This document shows positions 20,833-31,346 of a stretch of DNA of 64,000 nucleotides, in pieces (position 1 is the stretch's first letter; each line of letters opens with the position of its first letter). The notes below the pieces were generated by a model. The model ran no database searches. It saw only the letters and a list, made by a program, of their open reading frames with translations, and was not told the origin of the DNA. This DNA comes from Taxillus chinensis (Eukaryota > Streptophyta > Magnoliopsida > Santalales > Loranthaceae), in NCBI GenBank assembly GCA_023512835.1, contig CM042091.1, positions 25,394,995 through 25,458,994 of the forward strand, in the 5' to 3' direction. Both the position numbers and the translations under genes were made by a program.

Positions 20833-22266
20833 ATGGATTCCAGCAGTGCAGCTCCAGCTCCCGAGCAAGCTCCAGTTCCCGTTGAGGAGCTTGAAGCCAG
20901 TCGTGTTCCAGAGGAAGGAGCGATTAGAGACCAGGAGCAGGAAGAACCGAATACCAGCAGCAATAAGAAAGAACAAGAAGACTTCTATGATGTTTTGCCT
21001 GGCTCATCCTCCCAAGTACCCATGTGCACACCCGCGCGCTTTTCCAAATGGAAAGCGAGAATGAGAGCACACCTAGACATGCTCGACACCTATCTCTGGG
21101 AAACAATAAAGAACGGACCTTTCACACCAAAGAGTATGCAGAGAGGTCGACTAATGACAAAAGACCCGGACAGTTGGTCTAAGGTGGAGCAGAGGAAAGT
21201 AAAGCTCGGCTTCAAGGCAAAAGCCATACTTTTCTCTGCACTTGATGATGACATGTTCACGGATGTGCAAGATCTTGAGACTGCTAAAGAGGTATGGGAC
21301 AAACTCTGTCTCATCTACGAAGGAGATGAGCAAATACAGGACAACAAGATCTCCATGCTCAAACAAGAGTATGAAGCCTTCAGATGTGAACCGAAAGAGT
21401 CATTGGATAGTATCTACAAACGGTTCACAGGTCTAATTCAACGGATAAAGACTTACAATGTTGAGATCTCTCAAAAGGACAAAAATGACAAATTTCTGAG
21501 ATCTCTACCCTTGAGACTGCTGATAAAGACATCAGCCATCCGTCAGCTGAAGGAATGGAAGACTTGTGCCTTGGAAGCATTATACGGAGACCACATGAGG
21601 TTCGAAATGCAAAAGGAAGAACTTGAGGTGTATCTGACGGCAAGCAGAACTGACATAATGTTTGCAACATGCATCTGTGCCAGATACCAAGCTAATCCCA
21701 AGGAATCCCACTTGTCACATGTCAAGAGGATCATGCAGTATCTGAAGGGAACTGAGAATTTGGGATTATGGTATCCAAAAGAGTCTGATTTTAAACTGAG
21801 AGGATATTCAGATGCAGACTTTGCCGGATGCAGGATTGATAAAAAGAGCACAAGTGGAACATGCCAACTTTTAGGCAACAGACTTGTATCCTGGTTTAGC
21901 AAGAAACAGAATTTAGTTTCAACCTCCACAGCTGAAGCTAAATATATTGCTGCAGGAAGCTGTTGTGCTCAATTGCTTTGGATGGCCAGTCAACTATCAG
22001 ATTATGGGTTTGACCTGAAGGTCGTACCTCTGTATTGTGACAATACAAGTGCCATTGCAATTTCCAATAATCCTGTTATGCATCCCAAAACCAAGCACAT
22101 TGAGGTCAGACATCACTTCATACGTGATCATGTGCTAAAGAAAGACATTTCCTTGGAGTATATATCCATTGATGACCAGCTTGCCGACATATTCACCAAA
22201 CCACTGCAAGAAACCAGGTTCAATGAACTTCTGACAAAACTTGGCATGTTAGATTTAAATTCATAA
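20833..22266 (+). CDS. Element E Gag-RNase H in-frame fusion ORF
   Basis: 477 codons without a stop. The start chosen is ATG 20833 (MDSSSAAPAPEQ), matching A's gag start; an in-frame ATG at 20770 lies within the LTR end. Residues 1-265 are the Copia Gag core (KWKARMRAHLDMLDTYLWE, WDKLCLIYEGDEQ, SLPLRLLIKTSAI). Near base 21627 the frame passes directly into the end of RT (YLTASRTDIMFA) and then a full Copia RNase H region (GYSDADFAGCRID, STSGTCQLLG, STAEAKYIA, KHIEVRHHFIRDH, ADIFTKPL). The zinc knuckle, coiled coil, protease, integrase and RT polymerase are absent. It could encode a particle protein tethered to RNase H, but whether it is made or functional is unknown. Confidence 0.85.
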   Translation: MDSSSAAPAPEQAPVPVEELEASRVPEEGAIRDQEQEEPNTSSNKKEQEDFYDVLPGSSSQVPMCTPARFSKWKARMRAHLDMLDTYLWETIKNGPFTPKSMQRGRLMTKDPDSWSKVEQRKVKLGFKAKAILFSALDDDMFTDVQDLETAKEVWDKLCLIYEGDEQIQDNKISMLKQEYEAFRCEPKESLDSIYKRFTGLIQRIKTYNVEISQKDKNDKFLRSLPLRLLIKTSAIRQLKEWKTCALEALYGDHMRFEMQKEELEVYLTASRTDIMFATCICARYQANPKESHLSHVKRIMQYLKGTENLGLWYPKESDFKLRGYSDADFAGCRIDKKSTSGTCQLLGNRLVSWFSKKQNLVSTSTAEAKYIAAGSCCAQLLWMASQLSDYGFDLKVVPLYCDNTSAIAISNNPVMHPKTKHIEVRHHFIRDHVLKKDISLEYISIDDQLADIFTKPLQETRFNELLTKLGMLDLNS

Positions 22267-23925
22267 GACTTACAACATGTCTTGTGTTTCATTTCAACCT
22301 AATTACCTGTGCATGAACATAAGTATGTCACTGTCAATAACTGTTTATATCTCCATGAAAATTAGTAATGACTAAGTGTGATTCATGCATATCTACTGCG
22401 TGAAAGTGAGAAATCATATGGATGAAACTTGCCACCTCTGAACCTGGTTCAAGTCTTTTGTGCAACCTATCATGAACCCTCAAGTCTTGAGTGAACTAAG
22501 TGCAATTCCCCTTATGTTTAAATTAGAAGATATTCCCACTACCTGTTATTTTATTCTGAGTGAATATCACCTGTGCGGTATTGCATTCATTAACTAGCAA
22601 GAACTGTTGTATCTCATGGTACTGTTGGCCTGCACGGAAAGGATCCTCAATGATTTAATGCTCAAAGGATGACTGAGACTGTAGTATTTGAGAATCATAA
22701 AAAACCTATTACTTAAGAAGAGCCACTACCTTTTACTGAAAAAGGCAAGGTGAAAAAGGCAAAATGATAATAGACAATAGATTGACTGCCTATCTTAGGG
22801 GGAGTCCTCACTATTCCCCAGATTATGTCTCTGTTAGAGTAATAGTTGGAGGTTAAATTATATGATCATGTGATTCAAAAAGATACTGTGTTGAGCTCTG
22901 TCCTTGTAAAAAGGCTCATGAATAAGCACTGAAAAATTGTGCTCCACAAAAGAAAAGAGACAACTCACACAGACAAGCTGAATGATCAAACTCTACTTGT
23001 ACGATGTTGTAAATTAGACAATGATAAAGTGTGTGTTCTGATTCTCAATAGGGCCATCTTGTCTCTCAAGTCATCTATGCTGAACTGAAAATCATTGTTG
23101 GATCAGGGTTGTGGTAAGATTCGGTTGACCATGAGCTTACCAAACAGTGTAATTCTAGTTCCTGAATCAAACTCACATGCTGATCCGAGTGTGAGAGGGT
23201 GAGGCCTCCGCTGAGTGAGTTTTGCTAAATATGTGAGGAGACTCAGAATTCATGACTGGGTTGTTACAATTGATAAATCATGGTTCACTGGTTGCTATGT
23301 TAACATTGTGATCATTCTCACGCACAAGATGTAGTGTGACGAAATACTTAATCATTTCTAAGGTAAATGGAGAGTTGAATGGTAGTAATGCAGTAGCCAT
23401 ACATGTAAACCAGGTATTAGGGATGAAGGAAATTAAGTTCTGAATATGTAATTTCAATTCCACCAACAACACTGTTCATCGTGAATATTATTATGTGAAT
23501 TGTCATATGCTTTTCATCTGTGTTGTTGAGTGTTGAAAAAGTCCAGAGAAATCCACCGCTCGCTGAATTCGCAGTCGACCTCGAAGCAAACTGCATTGAA
23601 GAACTGTGGATTCGAAGACTGCTACTTCGAAGACTCGAGGGTCGTAGCCTCGAAGCATCCTAATGCAGCTTCGTAGAGTCGTAGTCCAAAGTATCGAAAG
23701 CGAGACGGAGTTTGTCACTTACTATTCAAGCATCGCAAATAGGTCAGCACGTCACTGTACACTTAAAATGGGAGTTGCATCGACTTAAAAGGTGACATGG
23801 ACTCATTACTTGAATATTCCATCGGGTGGATCCGAATGATCGAAAGGGCGGGTCAGAGAAAAGAACGCGGACCATGAAGACGAACCGACAGAGTGAGTGA
23901 CTTCTACGATACACTTCTCAACTCA
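22267..23925 (+). other. Non-coding 3' region of element E before the added ORF
   Basis: No gene is supported in these 1.6 kb. The same sequence is present in A at 39179-40637, with indels. It holds a polypurine-like AGGGGGAG (about 22797-22804). Near its end, at about 23545-23710, is a block of GTCGTAG/CTCGAAG repeats like those of the LTR. Confidence 0.75.
23545..23710 (+). repeat. LTR-like TCGTAG/TCGAAG repeat block upstream of the added ORF (E)
   Basis: Short degenerate units (CGAAGACTCGAGGGTCGTAG, CTTCGTAGAGTCGTAG) resemble the LTR repeats but lie inside the element, about 220 bases upstream of an internal TATA box. The equivalent block in A is at about 40260-40400. Confidence 0.65.
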
Positions 23926-23933
23926 TATATAAG
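23926..23933 (+). promoter_or_regulatory. Predicted internal promoter of the added ORF (E)
   Basis: TATATAAG, conserved in A at 40638-40645 together with the flanking bases AGTCACTGATAGAGAC. A telobox-like ACCCTAACCCTA (about 23984-23995) and a CT-rich leader follow, and the conserved ATG is 193 bases downstream. This TATA/telobox/CT arrangement is typical of plant promoters and leaders. Confidence 0.6.
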
Positions 23934-24118
23934 TCACTGATAGAGACGGAGCTCAAATGTATGTTCGTCATTTTCACACTCGAACCCTAACCCTAGAACT
24001 CTCTCTCTCTCTCTCTTTGACTCTGTCTCTTTCTCTCCTTCTCTCTCCCTTGACCACCTTCGAAGCTTACAATCTCTCTCTACGAGTGTCTCTTTCTCTC
24101 TCTCTCTCTACAAACTCA

Positions 24119-25303
24119 ATGGCAGGACCAAGCTCATCGATGGCCGACTACCTACGCAACATCGTCCTGGGATTCATCGTAGACTGGGAAGCCATAGGTG
24201 ACGCCAAAGTCAGCTGGCTGGACGAATTCAAAAATCGCCTCGATAAAACCGGTATTGCATCTGTCTGCTCAGGGATGCAAGACTTGCTAATAGAAGATGT
24301 CGTGGAATTTTACGAGACCATGGTACTCTTTGGAGACGACCTTATGGGAGCTGTACACGGAGTGGAGATTCGTATCTCCGCCAAAACAATCCGAGATGCA
24401 CTTCCACTCCCAAAAGGTACCTTTGATCCTCTTCCTAGTTTTTCCAGAGATGAGTGTAAGTCTTTTCTTGGGTACTCCAATCCCAGAAAGCAAGGTCGGG
24501 GAGCCCTGAAGATGGGTTTTTCCGGTCAGGCACTGGCGACTCTTATAGTCACTGGACAGTGCCTACTGTGCAAGAAGACGGCTCATGACTCTACAAGTCA
24601 TGAGCAGATGAAGACCATGTGCAGTGTTCTACAGGGAAGACGAGTAGACTGGGGAACACAGATACACTCCATGATCAAAAGCAAGAAGGGACACTTTGGA
24701 CTTCTTCTCACCAAAGTCCTTAGGTTTCTGCACCCTAACGTATTCTGCAACAGGCCCTCAGTGCCACTGCCAACCAAATACATATTCAAAAGTATTTATG
24801 AGGATGGTCGGCTAGAGATCAAGTCAATGAGGAGGGCTGAGTCAGGTGCAAGAAGTCGTGCAGGAGACACAGCCAGCTCTGTACGAGCCCCAGCTCGCAT
24901 ACCACGACAGCCGGTTCGTGTCTCACAGACTTTTAGGGGCTCCTCTGCATCCACCGAAACAGTACATATAACTGAAGTGGTGGAGAACACTGCCACAACT
25001 CATCTCCCCACAGACTCTACACCTGAGGAGACCCCTACTGTCGAGGTGCCCAAGGATACTGCAGAAGTAAGAGAACCTGCAGTTGAAGGGCAGACACCAA
25101 CACGGGAAACCCCAGAGGATAGGGGCACTACACCTGTACTGTTGAGCACCCTTGGGGAGTCTGAGCTAGAAGAGTTTTATATGGAATATGCCAAGGCTCA
25201 TATGACCCCCTCTGACTTACGAAAGGCATGGATTGCCTTTGGTAAACAGATGGTAGATAGAGACTGTCACGCCCCAAATTTCCTTCTCCCTGGAAATGGT
25301 TAA
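24119..25303 (+). pseudogene. Added ORF of E, N-terminal part: plant-transposon-protein-like domain, cut by F
   Basis: Start chosen at ATG 24119 (MAGPSSSMADYL), the one conserved in A; an upstream in-frame ATG at 23957 is absent from A. Open to the F insertion at 25265; the last codons to TAA 25301-25303 are F sequence. Residues about 40-240 (EFYETM..., GVEIRISAKTIRDALPLP, then RRVDWGTQIHSMI and GHFGLLLTKVLRFL) resemble the domain Pfam calls 'putative plant transposon protein' (Transposase_32), often found beside Ulp1-like domains. This assignment is by pattern only. A Pro/Thr/Glu-rich linker follows, then an ESELEEFYMEYAKAHM segment. Function unknown; the protein continues at 35262. Confidence 0.75.
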
Positions 25304-27000
25304 TGACTGCCCATGCCCGCACCCGAAAGGTCAAGGGTTCGGTGTAAACACCAAAGTGAGGACACCTACCGCGGGTGCTGTCCTATCCCTGTAACACAAG
25401 TCAACGTGCCAAGGGGCACGTACCTGTTTCCATGCACCAGGGAACAAGCTCCCAATAATAAAACCAGGGTACACAGTTTAAGCAAACAGAATCTCAAATA
25501 CAACGAAATAACCAAATGCATGTATAAGGCCATACAGCCTCAGCGGCCTACCAACTCAGCTCTTCCGCCTATCGCCTGCTAGGTCCTGCAAAGAACGGTT
25601 CATAGGAGGGGTGAGCACACCACAGCCTCGTAGGGATCAAGTCTCCCCAATCCCGTCCCACTCTAAAAACTATGCATGTCAAGTGGATGCATGTGCTCGT
25701 GTAGTGACTTAAGCTAAAACAAAAAAAAAAATCATCACCCAGGAAACACGCCTCATACCTCTGCCTTGCACAGGAGGGCAGAGGACACCCCGCCACCACG
25801 GCGACGTGACATGCCACACCAGGCAAATGTGAATCTCATCTCAAGGGGTACAGGATAATTCTTGTCCCAAACTCGGCCAATTCCCCGCGTTTCGGGGTTC
25901 TTATCTCAACTCCCCGCGTTTCGGGGTGCTCAACATACACATTTCAACATATGCAACTCAACAATCTCAACTCAATAAACATAATTCAACAAACACAGGA
26001 CAAATATGCAACTCATTCAAAGATACGAAACTCAACTCGAATGTAAAACAACGAGATAGTCTCGAACAATCAAGTCATCACATATAACATCACCTGACTC
26101 CTCATGGTCCCTAAAGTCCACTCATATCTCACTCTCATTGTCCTGGATCATCAACCACCTTTCAAAGGAGGCTTATCCACCTCAAGGGAAGCTCAAAACA
26201 AGCTGCACGTGACAACCTATTCTCACGTGCGGAGGCAAATTAACTCCAAACATCATTCTAACCGTCCCGAAGGTTCAGGGATGATTTTTAGCCAAAAACA
26301 AGGTTGCACGTGAAAAGGTCATTTTCACGTGCAGAGGTATTTCAACTCATATGCCTCTAAGGAAGCTCCACCTAAAATTTGGGGCTATTTGGAGCAAGAA
26401 TGAATCTGCAAGTGAAAAAGGCTTTTTCACGTGCATGCTCCAAAACCTTCCTTTTGTCATTCTAATCATTTTTCCCTAAAGAACCAACCTCAAATTCGTC
26501 TTAGTTTAGAAGTTATTGAGGTTCTAAGCCCATAAACCGGTCTAAAACCAACTCCTGGCCTCACTCTCATGATTTCCCAGATGCAGAGGCCTTAGCCAAG
26601 CCAAATACAGGGTTTTCCCAAAACTTTTCATCTAAATAATCCCAAGACAATGGGTATACAAATGACCCCTAACCCAAAAGTATAAATAATCTCACACAGA
26701 AACGGAAATTTAGAAAACCCAGACAAAACCCCAGATCAATCCATAGGCTCCCGTCGTCAAAAGGTCCCTTCTCAACATCCCAGATCGTCACATAAATATT
26801 ATTCTAGAAATCTAAGAGAGAGACGGCAAATAGAAAAACTTGAAATCCCTACCTCAAGTTTTGCAGAAAAGATTAGGTGAAAAGAATGGAGCGATCTGTA
26901 TCCCCGCCGCCTCAACGCCTCCTGGCCTCCCGTCGTCTCGTAGGAGATCCTTGATCGTCGAAACCCCTCCACTCGGGTCGTCTCCCTCAGGATCGTCTCC

Positions 27001-27058
<58 letters not shown>

Positions 27059-27475
27059 GCGTGTATGTGTGTGACGGCTGCAGGGAAGGTAGGGTTTGGT
27101 CCCCTTTTCTTTTCTCCTATTTTATTTTATTTTTTTATTTTTTTATTTTTTTTTTTGAAGCCCAAGACCAAATGCAGCCCAATGGTTAAGTAAACCCAAG
27201 AAGAAAGGCAAAACAGCCCACTATCTCTCATATTGGGTTTTTCCCTTGAAGGGAGGCCCAAAGCTCAAAATACAAACCCAGGTAATTTAAAAGTAAATAT
27301 AAAATTATTTGTGAAATCCCGAAAATACCCCTCAGGGCCTAAAATCCCAAATTTAGTCCAAGTACAGTCAAAATTCACCATTTGATGAGCACATCATTGT
27401 CTTGATATTCATTTGTTAAAATAAGGTCTCTAACTCAAGGCTATCTCTAAGGCCCCTCAAATACGGGTCCTTACA
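25265..27475 (-). repeat. Element F 3' LTR (left copy)
   Basis: 2211 bases. Relative to the right LTR it lacks about 96 bases near 25435 (the right copy has extra sequence at about 33100-33195) and has a shorter CT microsatellite (26999-27056). Three paired G-box palindromes lie at about 26203-26235, 26303-26333 and 26405-26437. There are T-rich runs at 27120-27160. Confidence 0.93.
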
Positions 27476-27489
27476 TCCTCTCCCCCTTA
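27476..27489 (-). other. Polypurine tract of element F
   Basis: On the minus strand the tract reads AAGGGGGAGAGGA and lies directly before the 3' LTR start TGTAAGG. Identical in form to that of B. Confidence 0.88.
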
Positions 27490-27609
27490 AAGACTTTTCG
27501 TCCTCGAAAAGAAAATTCGGAATCAAAAGAAACAACAACCACAACCAAAGAATAGACCACTAACACAAATGAATACACGCATCAAACAACCAGTTGGACA
27601 AGTACCTGA

Positions 27610-28986
27610 CTATGTTGATGTTTGCCTTCCTCCCCCCTTCAGGGTTGTTCGTCCTCGAACAGAGTCAGGGGTAGTGAGCACGCATCTCAGCCTCACGTTC
27701 CCAAGTCTCTTCCTCCATACCGCGGTGTTTCCACAACACCCGAACCAACGGAATAGTCTTACCGCGTAGGCCTTCACGCACCTATCCAAAATACGGATTG
27801 GTGCTTCAACAATCGTCACGTCCTCCCCAATATCCAGGGTACTCCAATCCAGGACATGTGTGGGATCTGGATGGTATTTCCGCAATCGGGATACATGGAA
27901 GACATCATGAACTCTGCTCAAACTGGGAGGTAATGCCAACCTATAAGCGACGGGTCCAACTTTACTCAAAATCTCAAATGGTCCAATGTATCGTGGAGAT
28001 AACTTGGATCCCTTTCCAAATCTCTTATGCCCTCTCCGTGGAGAAACACGAAGAAACACATGGTCTCCAACCAAAAACTCCAGTGGTCTGCGTCGGCGAT
28101 CCGCATAAGACTTTTGTCTACTCTCGGGCCGTAAGAAGGCGCTGCCTAATCAGTTGGACTTTTGCCGTGGCCTCTTGGACCAATTGAGGTCCCAACATAG
28201 CGACCTCTCCAGCTTCTGCCCAACATAATGGAGATCGGCAAGGTCTGCCATACAATGCCTCAAACGAGGCCATCCCAATAGAAGCCTGGTAACTATTATT
28301 ATAGGCAAACTCTACCAAAGGAAGGTGAGAAGCCCATGATCCCCCAAAATCAAGCACACAAGCTCTCAACAGGTCTTCCAACGTTTGAATGGTCCTCTCT
28401 GACTGTCCATCAGTCTCAGGATGGAAAGCAGTACTCAAATTAAGCCGCGTCCCCAATGCCTCTTGCAAACCATTCCAAAACCGAGAAGTGAATCGTGCAT
28501 CTCTGTCTGAAACGATAGACAAAGGCACTCCATGCAATCGCACAATCTCATCAACATACAGCTGGCTCAAAGTCCCAATGGAGTCGCGCTCCCGAATAGC
28601 CAAGAAATGGGCCGATTTAGTCAGTCGGTCTACAATGACCCAAATCATATCCTTCCTCCCAAGTGGTAGGAAGTCCTGTCACAAAATCCATGGTAATATG
28701 CTCCCACTTCCACTCGACCACAAGCAATGGTCAGAATCGACCACAGAGGTCGTTGGTGCTCTGCCTTTACTTGTTGACAAGTAAGGCACCTGGAAACAAA
28801 CTCAGCTATACACCTCTTCAGTCCTGGCCACCAGAACTGTGCTCGCACGGCATGATACATCTTAGTCCCTCCTGGATGCACAACCAAACGGGAATGATGA
28901 AACTCCCTCATCACATCCTCGCGTAAGGAGGGCGGTACTATCAAACGTCCCTGAAATCTCGGCTCATGCTCGGTTCCTTCGTCCAT
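27610..28986 (-). pseudogene. Element F integrase and chromodomain, frameshifted
   Basis: On the minus strand, 28986-28645 carries the zinc-binding segment (EFHHSRLVVHPGG...CLTCQQVKAEH). 28648-28118 carries the catalytic core ([37 protein letters not shown] with its Glu, [13 protein letters not shown]). 28074-27610 is the C-terminal domain ([20 protein letters not shown]) running into a chromodomain-like end (IRILDRCVK, then out-of-frame VRVLW and TWERE segments). Breaks lie near 28650, 28100 and 27790. The chromodomain would bias insertion toward heterochromatin. Confidence 0.87.
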
Positions 28987-29170
28987 TCCTCGGACGGTTC
29001 ACCGGCCTCTAACTGGGCTCGGATCACTTCACGGTCCACGTCCCCCAACTGTCCCTCACGGACACGATGGTATAACTCGGCATTACAACAATAGAACATA
29101 GGATGCTTCCCCTTGCTAAAATCAGGTCGTACTTGCAAGACCGCTAATCGTTCCATCATTTTCCATTCTC

Positions 29171-29640
29171 TCATGGAAATCTCGGCTTTTCCCTTCCTAC
29201 TCGGTGCATCTGCAACCACATTCCCCTTTCCAGGTGTGTAGGAGAGCGTAAAGTCAAACATCTGCAAGTACTCCACCCATCTCCTCTCGTCTCAAATTCA
29301 GATCCCTCTGGGTGAAAATATACTATAGGCTTTTGTGGTCGGTGTATACCACAAATTTCTCCCCCAGAGAGGTAATGTTGCCACGACTTCAAGGCAAAGA
29401 TAACTGCTGCTAATTCCGAATCATGCGTTGGGTAATTTTGCTCATGGGGCTTAAGGCTGTCGTGAGCCATAAGCTATGACTTTGTGTTCCTGCATCGAAC
29501 ACACCCCAATCCAACGCGGGATGCATCACAATACACCTCGTAAGGCACTCCATCCCGTGGTAGACTCAAAACTGGTGCGATAGTCAATCGAGTCTTCAAT
29601 TCCTCAAAAGCTTGCCGACACTTGTCTGTCCATTCGAATT
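29171..29640 (-). pseudogene. Element F RNase H, frameshifted
   Basis: Minus-strand frames show the [14 protein letters not shown] start near 29510, then [31 protein letters not shown] (29470 downward, quoted here only as landmarks [10 protein letters not shown] and [10 protein letters not shown]), and the conserved end YTPGKGNVVADA at about 29245-29210. It would degrade the RNA strand of the RNA:DNA hybrid. Indels near 29280, 29340 and 29490 break the frame. Confidence 0.82.
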
Positions 29641-29675
29641 TAACTCCTTTTCGTGTTAGGGCCTCATCGGTGCCG

Positions 29676-31064
29676 CTAACCGAGAAAACCCTTCCACGAA
29701 ACGCCTGTAATATCCACCTGGACCCAAGAAACTACGGATCTCAAAAACATTCGTGGGCCTTTTCCAAGATGATACAGATTCAATCTTGGTTGGGTCCACT
29801 CTAACTCCCTCACGGATACCACATGCCCAAGGAAATGTACCTCTTGCATCCAGAAGTTGCACTTGCTAAATTTAGCATACAACTGGTGGTCCTGGAGTGT
29901 CTGCAACACCATAGTCAAATGCTCCTCATGCTCCTCCCGAGTCCTTGAGTATACAAGGATGTCATCAATAAATACCACCACAAAGGAATCTAGGTATGGG
30001 GCAAATACCTGATTCATCAGGTGCATGAACACTGCCGGTGCGTTCGTAAGCCCGAAAGGCATCACTAACCATTCATAGTGCCCATATCTACACCTGAAAG
30101 CAGTCTTAGGAATATCCTCGCTCCTGACCCTCACCTGATGATACCCAGAACGCAAATCAATCTTTGAAAACCACTGTGCCCCACTCAGCTGATCAAACAG
30201 ATCATCAATTCTCGGCAAAGGGTATTTGTTCTTTACCGTCACTTGGTTCAGCTTTCGATAATCAATGCAGAGTCGTAGTGAACCGTCTGCCTTTTTAGCA
30301 AACAAGACTGGTGCACCCCAAGGTGATGTACTTGGGCGAATGAAACTTTTATCTCCTAGCTCCTTTATTTGCTTTTGAAGCTCCCTCAACTCGGCAGGTC
30401 CCATCCGGTATGCCACTTGTGAGATAGGTCCCACTCCTGGCAATAACTCGATTGTGAACTCGACACTCCTGTGTGGAGGCAACTCCAGTAACTCCCCAGG
30501 AAACACATCTTGGAAATTTTCAACAATAATCGGCCACGCTCGTTTTTCAATATTACCTTCCTCCTCAAAAGTAAGTGTAGCAAGTCTATGGGTAACATTA
30601 CCCCATAGCTCTCTCATCGATCCGGCCCTCCCGGCATTCTCATCCCATTCCCCCACTAGGGTACAGGGTAATCCTGTGGGTGAAGTAAATGACACCCGCC
30701 GCCTATAACAATCAATCTTAGCCTGGAAGGTCATTAACCGATCCATCCCTAAAATCAAATCAAAGGTCCTCATGGGCATCACATACAAATCAAATGTGAC
30801 CTCAACATCTCCTATCGTAAGCATACACTCACGACACACTTGGTTTATTGTCGATGCACCTCCCACAGGTGACTCAACACTCAAGGGCCTATCTGCCCTC
30901 ACACAATCAAGTCCAAGGCTCTCAACCAAGGACTTAGCAATCAAGGAGCACGAAGCTCCGGTATCAAACAAGACAAGCACTATAGTGCGAGATATCAAAA
31001 TAGTACCTCGAACCACCGAAGGTCCGGCTCGCCTTCCTCGGAGGATAATGGCAACTCCTCCCAC
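29676..31064 (-). pseudogene. Element F protease and reverse transcriptase (462-codon open segment)
   Basis: The longest intact pol segment in F. From the N terminus: retropepsin site VLFDTGASC at residues about 31-39 (near base 30965), [13 protein letters not shown], a linker with a [17 protein letters not shown] segment, then RT with [45 protein letters not shown] and the catalytic [13 protein letters not shown] (Asp-Asp at about 29959-29967). A frameshift after LGHVVSV, near base 29820, ends correct reading; RT thumb text continues in another frame (29862-29656). The gag-protease border is not precise. Confidence 0.9.
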
Positions 31065-31346
31065 TCGGATGGTGCTGAAGTAAATGCAAATACTCTGCCA
31101 TGGTTTGCCTTGCTACTAGCCTCTCCTGTTTGTCCTTTGATCCCTGTCTGATGTCCACTTGGACGATTCTCTGAACTGCCTTGTGGTTGCTTTTCTCCTT
31201 GTGGCCTTGCATGTGTGGAACCAGCCTGACTCTTTGCCATGAACGTGCCGGTCTCGGAGTTGGGGCCCGAAAGTGGGTCTCACTCCTCCCTCCTGATGCG
31301 AATCCACCAGCTCCCCGGTTGTTCCCCTTCTTCGAAACACACCGTA

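Noticed and set aside
21543..21929. 128-codon minus-strand ORF
   Set aside because: Antisense shadow of the Gag-RNase H fusion.
23957..24118. Upstream in-frame start giving a longer added protein
   Set aside because: The extension is a CT-repeat-encoded Leu/Ser run and its ATG is missing in A; the MAGPSS start is the conserved one.
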